Source of the DNA: Arenicola marina
Taxonomy: Eukaryota > Annelida > Polychaeta > Arenicolidae
Direction: 5' to 3'
NCBI GenBank assembly: GCA_964019135.1
Contig: OZ025255.1
Location: 42,686,811-42,750,810 of the forward strand
DNA: 64,000 nucleotides
Shown piece by piece: positions 37,401 through 48,100 of this stretch (positions within the stretch are counted from its first letter, which is position 1; each line of letters begins with the position of its first letter). A model generated the notes under the pieces. It searched no databases. It was not told where the DNA came from and saw only the letters and a list, made by a program, of their open reading frames with translations. The position numbers were made by a program, and so were the translations under genes.

Positions 37401-37935
37401 ATTCAAATACTGCAACAATACAGGGCGTAAAGAAAGCTCATTCAAATACTGCAACAACACAGGGCGTAAAGAAAGCTCAGTCAAATACTGCAACAATACA
37501 GGGCGTAAAGAAAGCTCATTCAAATACTGCAACAACATAGAGCGTAAAGAAAGCTCATTCAAATACTGCAACAACACAGGGCGTAAAGAAAGCTCATTCA
37601 AATACTGCAACAACACAGGGCGTAAAGAAAGCTCATTCAAATACTGCAACAATACAGGGCGTAAAGAAAGCTCATTCAAATACTGCAACAACACAGGGCG
37701 TAAAATAAGCTCATTCAAATACTGCAACAACACAGGGCGTAAAGAAAGCTCATTCAAATACTGCAACAACACAGGGCGTAAAGAAAGCTCATTCAAATAC
37801 TGCAACAACACAGGGCGTAAAGAAAGGTCATTCAAATACTGCAACAACACAAGGCGTAAAGAAAGCTCATTCAAATACTGCAACAACACAGGGCGTAAAG
37901 AAAGGTCATTTCAATACTGCAACAGCACAGGGTGT
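31450..37935. repeat. 39/40-bp minisatellite, about 165 units, 6.5 kb, with two sub-families
   Basis: The left and middle parts are mainly 40-bp units (ACACTGCAACACCACAGGGC then GTGAAGAAAGGTCATTGCAA). At about 33110-33665 and throughout about 35090-37920 the units are 39 bp (AAATACTGCAACAACACAGG then GCGTAAAGAAAGCTCATTC). Only the 39-bp family keeps frame, giving artefact open frames on both strands (881 codons on the minus strand at 35244-37889). A marker block containing ACAGGCACAGGGCACAAAG and AACAAAAGAGGGAGGGCAAA recurs at 32321, 33004, 34353 and 34996, showing that longer segments have been duplicated. Confidence 0.93.
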
Positions 37936-38185
37936 AAGGAAAGGTCAGACGCGACCAGTTCACAACATCCGGCAGGACGAGCGGCGAGAGGCGGGCGATT
38001 CGAAATTTGTTGCGTGGAAAAAGGTAGACATGTCATGGAACATCGAGTCTGTTGAAAGATATCAACGTAGCTGCCGCGGAACATAACATCCATGAAGTCA
38101 AAAAATATTGCAGTTAGCGGTGAGTGTTGCTTAATTTGTTTGACAGAACTGCCCGTTGACGGCAACCCAAGGCGTTCAGGAGTAA

Positions 38186-38405
38186 CATGCTTGGTTGGCG
38201 CTGTGGAGACGGGCCCTATCCGATTTGCGGCAGTCCTACAGCCACAGAACTGGGAATAGAGCGAGCAGTGCTACTGAATGTGCCGACATCAGCATTCGAG
38301 TCAACTGGAGCCATGGATGGAGTCACCCGGCCTGTCGAGCGAGCGACGACAACACAAGGGACTCCATTGATCACCTTATCGTTAACATGGTCGACCGCGT
38401 CCAAG
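38186..38405 (+). CDS. Possible exon, unassigned
   Basis: A plus-strand frame is open from 38186 (after TAA at 38183-38185) and ends in natural-looking sequence (ECADISIRVNWSHGWSHPAC, then DNTRDSIDHLIVNMVDRVQ) just before CCAAG followed by GTGAGG, a strong 5' splice site at 38405/38406. A good acceptor (TTAATTTGTTTGACAG, ending at 38146) lies upstream but is out of frame with it. A weaker acceptor inside (ATTTGCGGCAG, about 38235) would be in frame. The other plus frame and the minus strand are also open here, which lowers confidence. I recognise no family. Confidence 0.25.
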
Positions 38406-41400
38406 GTGAGGCTTATCAAGACAATGATGCCTTCAATGCCAACAGTTCTTTTTCCTATTCAACCTGATACTGGTAAATAAATAAGGCATACGAAAGAAAG
38501 TGAAAGCTGCGGACGGTCTGTTTGGTAATGACCATCAATTATAGGGACATCAAGACGGTTCGTCATACATAGGACAGAGCTGGTGAATCACTGCCTGTTG
38601 TGGGCAAAAAATAAAACATGGAGATAACAGCCCTTTACGCCCACGTCTAATCTCGACAGAACCGTCAATCGTGGAGGGTGCATTTTTCACATGTTTCGCT
38701 TTCAATCACGGGCAAAATTTTTAGGGCATGTAATTGTTTATAACGCTCGTCGGTGACATAACGACCGCTTACACAAAGTAAAACGGCTACCTCAAATCAG
38801 ATGTTAGCCATCTATCAAACTTCTGGTCCACATATATATACACATTTACTCTATAGCGAAACAGATAAATCAATGCGTATTTTCTTGCTACGTTCATGTG
38901 TTTTTGTATATAAAACACAACGATATATATGCGCGATAAAATGAACACGAAAGTCAGTCACATAAATTAATCGGCCGTGAACACAAACACATTGCAGAAG
39001 GCGCAGCTTTAACGTGTTTAGACTACTGAGCATCCTATGCACTGGAGGAAGTGATAATTAGACTGTAGTTGCAGTTTTCAGAAGTCGAACCGAAGTGGGC
39101 GTTCTACACAGTAATTCACCTAATTTTACACAACAGGTGGTCCATGCCGTAACGATACTCGAGGCGAAGGACGTCACCACAGTATTAACACATTCCCAGT
39201 GCTCCACAGAGTGTCACATGAGATACGTGCTAACGAATGCATCACGCTGAATAAACGGTAAAAGTTGCACATTGGTTACATCTGGTATGCATGATAATCT
39301 GAAAGGAAAGCTTGTTGATAGAAAGGCAGAAAGCGCGTTGTGAAGTTTATTTTTTGTTCGTGATATTTGATTTGCCATTCCTCATGTGGTGTCAAGTGTA
39401 CCGGTATATGAACCCATTTCTACATCTAGACACGAGAGAGCAGTCAGACAGGTGACACGTAAGACAGGAATGACGTCGTCATATTACAAAGCAGACGACA
39501 CTTCTCTCCGTGTCCTAGCAACGCGCGTCATGGATTTCTTTTGCGCGTCGCCAGAGTTGAAATTTACAAGACCATCCAGGGCGAAAGGCTTCGCTGGAGT
39601 GTCTTCTTGGTGTCGTTAATAAGACACTGATGACACTTTGTCGAGAGCATCACCCAGTGCGATGCCTCCTTAAACCCAAGGAAAGCTTACCCAATGCGAA
39701 AAAACGTCTTTTTTTTCCGCGGGCCATGAGGTAATTAACACCTGGCAAGGATCAATACGCAACCATGTATGTCGCTGTCTTTCATTCGTTGATTTTTTGT
39801 GTGTTGAGTATGTATTTACATATGTCGGGAGTGTCGCCGCGACCACAAGCAATGAAAGCTCTTCCTGGGAGACTCCAGTACGGCGTGAGAAAACTAGACC
39901 TCTCCAGAGGCTTTCCTGTTCCCAGGGCTCTGGAACCTCCCTTCTCGGTCACCACACGAGCAGAGACCACATGGATGGGGGGCTAGCTGTTGAACTCTCC
40001 ACTTATATATATAACAAAAACATATTAGCGGGAGGGGGCGATTTATAAGTAAACCAGGGTGGCTAAGAGAGCAGAACATATCATAATTAAGGAGAACGCA
40101 ATCCATCATTTTCTACTACTACTACTACTACTACAACGAAATAGTCGTGTATTAGATAGCCTGAAAACAAGACGTCACGGTGTGTAAGACAGTTGGGAAT
40201 GGGGTGACATGGTAACGCCTGAACTCATCGTACTTCGTCGCTGTGGTTCAAGACACTTATTTTCCCATCTTGACTAAAACACTCACTTGTCAGCCGGATT
40301 TTGAAACAACAGATTTCTTGATATAAATGGAAGCGTGGGGGGTGGGGAGACAAGATTCGCACTCATTCAGGCAAGATGACTGCATAAATCAACATTTTAA
40401 CCGTCGAACGAACTTTTTTACTTCCCGCTCGACATGGTGTCTCATCGTAAACTTATGCCTCCAGGGCGGCGCCACCACGAACACGCATGTTGTCAACAGT
40501 TTTTTCTCAACATGTTTTTCTGCTCGATAAGGACTTGACATAGTAACAGTGATTCCGTGTGACGATGGCTATCACGTGCCTGGGTGTCCGCCGATAAGTC
40601 TTCGTGGACATTAACAGACAATTACTTCTGCGTTAAGCCAGGTTTCGGAAACACACAATTTCCTTTCGTCAGTTGGCTCTTGTCTGCAGATGTAGGAAAC
40701 GAGTTGTAAATTATTTCTCTAGTAAGTAACGTGACCGGATGTGAGGCTGTTGAATATCATGACTTGTAGGTCAATTGAGACAACCTATGTGCACACATGG
40801 GATAAAAAAAAGTCCTGGAAAGGGGCGGGGGGGGGGGGGGGGGGCAGAGAAATTCTTGGTTAAAAAAGGCATCCATAATAGACACTGACAGTCATGGCAA
40901 TGTATATAGAGATTAATTAATTGAACACTTTCTATATCAACTGGAATATATAGTCAAGAGCTGCAATCTTGATAAAACGTCAATCTCAAAAGGGCACATC
41001 GAGAGAAATTGCAGATTTCTCCTCCGAGGATTGAGAGAAAAAAATCCATGCCGGCTTACACGACAACATGATCAACAGTGACCTGCCTACAAAACCTCGC
41101 CAAACCTAACCCGAACATCGCTGCCTATCTCTTCTCTTGGCCAAAAAAAAACATATAGAAAAGTTATTCTGCAGAATAAGTAAAATATATATGAAAGTGA
41201 GCTTCATTTCGGAAAAAAACGACGTGCTTTATGAGGTCTGTGCTGTGTGCTAACCGTTGTTTATAAGATGTGGAAGCAGTGAATTATTGCACCAACATGA
41301 GTACGAGCGGTATACCTGATAATAACCCGCTAAACAACCAAGCTCGGATGCTATCTTTACCGGGACTTCGCGACCGAAGTATCTGGTGAGGCGGTCAGAC

Positions 41401-41877
41401 CAAAGATAACTCCGCAATGGAAAACTTACTAATTTCTTGCGCTTAGGTCCGACAGGTAGCGCAACCATTTAACGCGATACACATGAGTGACGTCACACCT
41501 GTCACGTGTCTCATCTGGTAGATATATATAGGATGTATATAGGATATTGATATATAGGAGGTTTTACATATATGGCATTTCCCGAGCGCCGTGCAAAATA
41601 GCGTAGACTAACTTGACGGGAAAACGAGCTGGTATACCCGACTTAGCATGTACTAAGGGAATGGTATGTCGGACACACAAAGCTATCTATACGCGCGGTA
41701 AATGCGAAACTCAGAAAAGGTGACTAATTACACAGATTTCTGTCTCTGGGTAGGGTGGGGTGGGGGGGGGGGGGTAGGGGCGCCCTGGGAGGGGCGGGGG
41801 GGGGGTAGGTGCTAAAACTGCAAGAGTCCGCACCTGACGCGAGTTACTCAGGTGACTTCATTAGCTGCCTATCTACA
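38406..41877. other. Unique stretch, no gene identified
   Basis: AT-rich, ordinary sequence. G-runs occur at about 40825-40845 and 41755-41805. I looked on the minus strand for the expected helicase C-terminal motifs of ythdc2 (SAT-like, NIAETSIT, QRKGRAGR) and did not find them. Confidence 0.5.
40114..40134. repeat. (TAC)n microsatellite
   Basis: Seven perfect TAC repeats. Confidence 0.9.
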
Positions 41878-42077
41878 NNNNNNNNNNNNNNNNNNNNNNN
41901 NNNNNNNNNNNNNNNNNNNNNNNNNNNNNNNNNNNNNNNNNNNNNNNNNNNNNNNNNNNNNNNNNNNNNNNNNNNNNNNNNNNNNNNNNNNNNNNNNNNN
42001 NNNNNNNNNNNNNNNNNNNNNNNNNNNNNNNNNNNNNNNNNNNNNNNNNNNNNNNNNNNNNNNNNNNNNNNNNNNNN
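41878..42077. other. Assembly gap, exactly 200 N
   Basis: A fixed-size gap directly at the left end of the 49-bp array. The next ythdc2 exon to the left may be hidden in it, or the scaffold join may be wrong. Confidence 1.
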
Positions 42078-43540
42078 TGACACGCGGCGTTGAGGGAAGA
42101 GGGGAGGGGGAGGGGTAATGACCTCCTGACACGTGGCGCTGGGGGGAGAGGGGAGGGGGAGGGGTAATGACCTGACACGTGGCGCTGAGGGGAGAGGGCA
42201 GGGGGAGGGGTAATGACACGTGGCGCTGAGGGGAGAGGGCAGGGGGAGGGGGTAGGGATCTCCTGACACGTGGCGCTGGGGGGAGAGGGGGAGGGGGAGG
42301 GGTAATGACCTCCTGACACGTGGCGCTGGGGGGAGAGGGGAGGGGGAGGGGTAATGACCTCCTGACACGTGGCGCTGGGGGGAGAGGGGAGGGGGAGGGG
42401 TAATGACACGTGGCGCTGGGGGGAGAGGGCAGGGGGAGGGGTAATGACGTCCTGACACGTGGCGCTGGGGGGAGAGGGGAGGGGGAGGGGTAATGACCTC
42501 CTGACACGTGGCGCTGGGGGGAGAGGGGAGGGGGAGGGGTAATGACCTCCTGACACGTGGCGCTGGGGGGAGAGGGGAGGGGGGAGGGGTAATGACCTCC
42601 TGACACGTGGCGCTGGGGGGAGAGGGGTGGGGGAGGGGTAATGACCTCCTGACACGTGGCGCTGGGGGGAGAGGGCAGGGGGAGGGGTGATGACCTCCTG
42701 ACACGTGGCGCTGGGGGGAGAGGGGAGGGGGAGGGGTAATGACCTCCTGACACGTGGCGCTGGGGGGAGAGGGGAGGGGGAGGGGTAATGACCTCCTGAC
42801 ACGCGGCGCTGAGGGGAGAGGGGAGGGGGAGGGGTAATGACCTCCTGACACGTGGCGCTGGGGGGAGAGGGGAGGGGGAGGGGTAATGACCTCCTGACAC
42901 GTGGCGCTGAGGGGAGAGGGCAGGGGGAGGAGTAATGACACGTGGCGCTGAGGGGAGAGGGCAGGGGGAGGGGGTAGTGATCTCCTGACACGTGGCGCTG
43001 GGGGGAGAGGGGAGGGGGAGGGGTAATGACCTCCTGACACGTGGCGCTGGGGGAAGAGGGCAGGGGGAGGGGTAATGACCTCCTGACACGTGGCGCTGGG
43101 GGGAGAGGGGAGGGGGAGGGGTAATGACTTCCTGACACGTGGCGCTGGGGGGAGAGGGGAGGGGGAGGGGTAATGACCTCCTGACACGTGGCGCTGAGGG
43201 GAGAGGGGAGGGGGGAGGGGTAATGACCTCCTGACACGTGGCGCTGAGGGGAGAGGGGAGGGGGAGGGGTAATGACCTGACACGTGGCGCTGGGGGAAGA
43301 GGGCAGGGGGAGGGGTAATGACCTCCTGACACGTGGCGCTGGGGGGAGAGGGGAGGGGGAGAGGTAATGACCTCCTGACAGGTGGCGCTGAGGGGAGAGG
43401 GCAGGGGGAGGGGTAATGACACGTGGCGCTGAGGGGAGAGGGCAGGGGGAGGGGTAATGACCTCCTGACACGTGGCCCTGGGGGAGGGGGGTAATGACCT
43501 CCTGACATGTGGCGCTGGGGGAAGAGGGGGCAGGGGCAGG
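42078..43540. repeat. 49-bp minisatellite, about 30 units, with acceptor-like element on the minus strand
   Basis: The plus-strand unit is TGACCTCCTGACACGTGGCG then CTGGGGGGAGAGGGGAGGGG and GAGGGGTAA, with shorter variants that lack CCTCCTGAC. On the minus strand, the sense strand of ythdc2, each unit is a strong pyrimidine tract (CCCCTCCCCTCTCCCCCCAG) followed by CGCCACGTGTCAGGAGG. The array lies in the intron that follows the ankyrin exon. The minus-strand open frames rich in P, S and L (up to 554 codons) are repeat artefacts crossing the gap. Confidence 0.93.
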
Positions 43541-43812
43541 GGCTAGTAACCTCCCGGAACGTGCCTCCCGGGGGAGAGGGCTGGGGAAAGCCGTCTTATA
43601 TGGCCGCTATACCCAGGAGGTCGCAGCCAAGGACATAAGGTACAGCAGACGGACACGTGACATAACCGAGAAGGCCAACAACTTACACAGAAGGTCGCCA
43701 TGAAGAGGTCAAAGGAAGCAAACCCATGTCGGTTCTTAGAGACGTAGCGACTTTTAATTAACATGGTCACTTTATGCTTAGGCGGCCGTTACAAACAGGT
43801 CACGTGACTCAC

Positions 43813-44005
43813 ATGTGCGACTCCAGCAGCTCGACGACGTCGTCTCTCTCGAACTTGCGGGCCCAGTCGAGAGCGGCCCAGTCGTTGCTGGCCCGGAGGT
43901 GGACGTTGGCGCCCAGACTGAGCAGCTGTTCGGCCAAATCCGCAAAGCCCCGGCCACAGATCACCATCAGGGGCGTGGCGCTCGTCTCACTGTGGCTGTA
44001 GTCCA
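43813..44005 (-). CDS. ythdc2: ythdc2 exon: ankyrin-repeat insert
   Basis: This 193-bp exon has acceptor CCCCGTACAG (before 44005) and donor GTGAGT (after 43813). It begins with two bases that complete a valine codon with the preceding exon, and ends with AT in phase 2. Translation: VDYSHSETSATPLMVICGRG, then FADLAEQLLSLGANVHLR, then ALDWARKFERDDVVELLESH. The pattern SATPLM..GRG....AEQLLSLGANV....A...ALDWA is an ankyrin repeat pair. An ankyrin insert between the two helicase lobes is specific to YTHDC2 among DEAH helicases, and the residues closely match the vertebrate proteins as I remember them. In mammals this region binds the exonuclease XRN1. This is the last ythdc2 exon I can find on the left. 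Confidence 0.93.
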
Positions 44006-44196
44006 CTGTACGGGGGAGGGGGGGCACATTTACTACAGGTCACAATGTCTGCCACAGAGCACCAATAAAATCCTATTTCTGTTTTTTGTTGATCGCATGA
44101 GATATAATTTGCCCTGTGATACTTTCCTTCTGTCACACTCCCCCCGAAGACCTAAGGAAATATCCGGCTTTGACTCACATTTCTTAATCTACTCAC

Positions 44197-44323
44197 CGGT
44201 CACATTTTCACTGAGGATGTAGTGGAATATCTGGGCGCAGAGTTCCCGTTTGCCGGTGAGCCAGAGGTCTGTCAGTAGCTGGTCCATCTCCTTCACCAGC
44301 CAGGGCTCCAGGTCTTCTTTCTC
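44197..44323 (-). CDS. ythdc2: ythdc2 exon: segment before the ankyrin insert
   Basis: A 127-bp exon reading EKEDLEPWLVKEMDQLLTDL, then WLTGKRELCAQIFHYILSEN, then VT plus one base, followed by the donor GTGAGT. The LEPWLVKEMD...WL...F...LSENV pattern matches the conserved segment that leads into the ankyrin repeats in YTHDC2. The acceptor is either GGGGCAG before 44323 or CGGTCAG before 44332. Both keep frame, the latter adding V-G-Q. The phase-1 end fits the next exon exactly (G plus TG gives valine). Confidence 0.92.
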
Positions 44324-44332
44324 CTGCCCCAC

Positions 44333-44959
44333 CTGACCGGACCACCCCCACACACTAGCATTACTACCATCACTAGTGCTACAAAGACAACTTCATATCG
44401 AAAACTTGGAATATTCGATGCCACATTGTTTGCATAATACAACACCGGGGGTGGTTTAATGGGAACACATCTACATGTCGGTCATAAATTAACACTGTTA
44501 TTCATTTAGATATAACATATACATATATTATGTCATTGCTCTTTTTTACAACTATCGCATTGTTCATTCGGTCTTAATTATATCTGCCAGCAGTGATACA
44601 AAGTTATCCATGCCATGCAACAAAGAGCAACATTACAATATTATCTTACAACTCTTAGATATTTCTAGAAAGTTTACTTCTTTACTAACGATAATAAGCT
44701 TACATACAGAAATATATATTTACTAATTATAATACATATATTATTTGTTATCTTAGTTATATATATTTATATTTATAACATATAAAATATATATAATTTT
44801 TATAAATATATATAATATTTATAAATATATATATATATTTTTTTTTTTATATTTATAAATATATATATTTATAATTATATGTAACCATAGAATAGTTCGT
44901 TACAACGACTTCGTGCTGTATTATTAGTAGTAAAAAATGGCATTGTAAGACCCACACAC
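44333..44959 (-). other. ythdc2 intron, AT-rich
   Basis: The right part (about 44700-44880) is almost pure A and T with TATATATTTATA-like repeats. No coding or RNA feature is seen. It is the one larger ythdc2 intron in the window without a minisatellite. Confidence 0.75.
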
Positions 44960-45114
44960 CTCAACCATTCTGCTCTCTATGTCGGGGCTATCTTCCTTCA
45001 CATCCACGGCGGCCATCCTCTTGGTGATGTCGTCCTCCGGGGGGTCCTCGGGGTCGTCCATTTCGGCCACCTCCCTGTTACACCAGTCCTCCAGCTCCTT
45101 CTGCTGGGTCTTCA
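44960..45114 (-). CDS. ythdc2: ythdc2 exon: acidic linker of the helicase
   Basis: A 155-bp exon. The acceptor is a long pyrimidine tract ending in TGTGTCCCGCAG, the donor is GTGTGT. It starts with TG, which completes a valine with the preceding exon, and encodes KTQQKELEDWCNREVAEMD, then DPEDPPEDDITKRMAAVDV, then KEDSPDIESRMVE, ending in phase 0. The sequence is charged and poorly conserved in the family, and position rather than motif places it: it joins exactly in phase on both sides. Its acceptor and first 75 or so bases have been copied about 20 times to the right (45115-49310). All decoy copies read KTQQRELE or KTQQRELD and VADMDD, whereas this copy reads KTQQKELE and VAEMDD, so the exon and the array have diverged. 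Confidence 0.9.
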
Positions 45115-48100
45115 CTGCGGGACACAGACAGAGAGACTAGATTGGGGGGTGGGGGGTGGGGGCAGACAGCGAGACTGAGGGGTAGGACACAGACACAGAG
45201 ACTAGACTGGGGGGTGGGGTGTGGGGGCAGACAGCGAGACTGGGGGGTAGGACACAGACACAGAGACTGGACTGGGGGGTGGGGGGCTCCTCGGGGTCGT
45301 CCATGTCGGCCACCTCCCTGTTACACCAGTCCTCCAGCTCCCTCTGCTGGGTCTTCACTGCGGGACACAGACAGAGAGACTAGACTGGGGGGTGGGGTGT
45401 GGGGGCAGACAGCGAGACTGGGGGGTAGGACACAGACACAGAGACTGGACTGGGGGGTTGGGGGGGTGGGGTCCTCAGGGTCGTCCATATCGGCCACCTC
45501 CCTGTTACACCAGTCATCCAGCTCCCTCTGCTGGGTCTTCACTGAGGGACACAGACAGAGAGTCTAGACTGGACGGTGGGGTGTGGGGGAAGACAGCGAG
45601 ACTGGGGGGTAGAACACAAGACAGAGAGACTAGACTGGGGGGTTGGGTGTGGGGGCAGACAGCGAGACTAGGGGGTAGGACACAGACACAGAGACTGGAC
45701 TGGGGGGGGCTCCTCGGGGTCGTCCATGTCGGCCACCTCCCTGTTACACCAGTCCTCCAGCTCCCTCTGCCGGGTCTTCACTGCGGGACACAGACAGAGA
45801 GACTAGACTGGGGGGTGGGGTGTGGGGGCAGACAGCGAGACTGGGGGGTAGGACACAGACACAGAGGCTGGACTGGGGGGTGGGGGGGGGTCTTCAGGGT
45901 CGTCCATATCGGCCACCTCCCTGTTACACCAGTCATCCAGCTCCCTCTGCTGGGTCTTCACTGAGGGACACAGACAGAGAGTCTAGACTGGACGGTGGGG
46001 TGTGGGGGAAGACAGCGAGACTGGGGGGTAGGACACAAGACAGAGAGACTAGACTGGGGGGTTGGGTGTGGGGGCAGACAGCGAGACTAGGGGGTAGGAC
46101 ACAGACACAGAGACTGGACTGGGGGGGGCTCCTCGGGGTCGTCCATGTCGGCCACCTCCCTGTTACACCAGTCCTCCAGCTCCCTCTGCTGGGTCTTCAC
46201 TGCGGGACACAGACAGAGAGACTAGACTGGGGGGTGGGGTGTGGGGGCAGACAGCGAGACTGGGGGGTAGGACACAGACACAGAGACTGGACTGGGGGGG
46301 GGTCCTCAGGGTCGTCCATATCGGCCACCTCCCTGTTACACCAGTCATGCAGCTCCCTCTGCTGGGTCTTCACTGAGCGACACAGACAGAGAGACTAGAT
46401 TGGACGGTGGGGTGTGGGGGCAGACAGCGAGACTGGGGGGTAGGACACAAGACAGAGAGACTAGACTGGGGGGTGGGGTGTGGGGGCAGACAGCGAGACT
46501 AGGGGGTAGGACACAGACACAGAGACTGGACTGGGGGGTGGGGGGGGGGGTCCTCAGGGTCGTCCATATCGGCCACCTCCCTGTTACACCAGTCATCCAG
46601 CTCCCTCTGCTGGGTCTTCACTGAGCGACACAGACAGAGAGTCTAGACTGGACGGTGGGGTGTGGGGGCAGACAGCGAGACTGGGGGGTAGGACACAAGA
46701 CAGAGAGACTAGACTGGGGGGTGGGGTGTGGGGGCAGACAGCGAGACTGGGGGGTAGGACACAGACAGAGAGACTGGACTGGGGGGTGGGGTGTGGGGGC
46801 AGACAGCGAGACTGGGGGGTAGGACACAGACACAGAGACTGGACTGGGGGGGGGGGGTCCTCGGGGTCGCCCATGTCAGCCACCTCCCTGTTACACCAGT
46901 CCTCCAGCTCCCTCTGCCGGGTCTTCACTGCGGGACACAGACAGAGAGACTAGACTGGGGGGTGGGGTGTGGGGGCAGACAGCGAGACTGGGGGGTAGGA
47001 CACAGACACAGAGGCTGGACTGGGGGGGGGTCCTCGGGGTCGCCCATGTCAGCCACCTCCCTGTTACACCAGTCCTCCAGCTCCCTCTGCTGGGTCTTCA
47101 CTGCGGGACACAGACAGAGAGACTAGACTGGGGGGTGGGGTGTGGGGGCAGACAGCGAGACTGGGGGGTAGGACACAGACACAGAGACTGGACTGGGGGG
47201 TTGGGGGGGTGGGGTCCTCAGGGTCGTCCATATCGGCCACCTCCCTGTTACACCAGTCATCCAGCTCCCTCTGCTGGGTCTTCACTGAGGGACACAGACA
47301 GAGAGTCTAGACTGGACGGTGGGGTGTGGGGGAAGACAGCGAGACTGGGGGGTAGAACACAAGACAGAGAGACTAGACTGGGGGGTTGGGTGTGGGGGCA
47401 GACAGCGAGACTAGGGGGTAGGACACAGACACAGAGACTGGACTGGGGGGGGCTCCTCGGGGTCGTCCATGTCGGCCACCTCCCTGTTACACCAGTCCTC
47501 CAGCTCCCTCTGCCGGGTCTTCACTGCGGGACACAGACAGAGAGACTAGACTGGGGGGTGGGGTGTGGGGGCAGACAGCGAGACTGGGGGGTAGGACACA
47601 GACACAGAGGCTGGACTGGGGGGTGGGGGGGGGTCTACAGGGTCGTCCATATCGGCCACCTCCCTGTTACACCAGTCATCCAGCTCCCTCTGCTGGGTCT
47701 TCACTGAGGGACACAGACAGAGAGTCTAGACTGGACGGTGGGGTGTGGGGGAAGACAGCGAGACTGGGGGGTAGGACACAAGACAGAGAGACTAGACTGG
47801 GGGGTTGGGTGTGGGGGCAGACAGCGAGACTAGGGGGTAGGACACAGACACAGAGACTGGACTGGGGGGGGCTCCTCGGGGTCGTCCATGTCGGCCACCT
47901 CCCTGTTACACCAGTCCTCCAGCTCCCTCTGCTGGGTCTTCACTGCGGGACACAGACAGAGAGACTAGACTGGGGGGTGGGGTGTGGGGGCAGACAGCGA
48001 GACTGGGGGGTAGGACACAGACACAGAGACTGGACTGGGGGGGGGTCCTCAGGGTCGTCCATATCGGCCACCTCCCTGTTACACCAGTCATCCAGCTCCC

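Noticed and set aside
35244..37889. An 881-codon minus-strand frame (LLQYLNELSLRPV repeated)
   Set aside because: Artefact of the 39-bp unit; the related 40-bp units next to it break the frame.
22640..37935. CRISPR array
   Set aside because: Units are contiguous tandem copies without unique spacers, in a eukaryotic genome with introns and SINEs.
41844..43508. Minus-strand proline-rich frames of 517-554 codons
   Set aside because: Three overlapping frames are all open through a C-rich 49-bp array and across an N gap.
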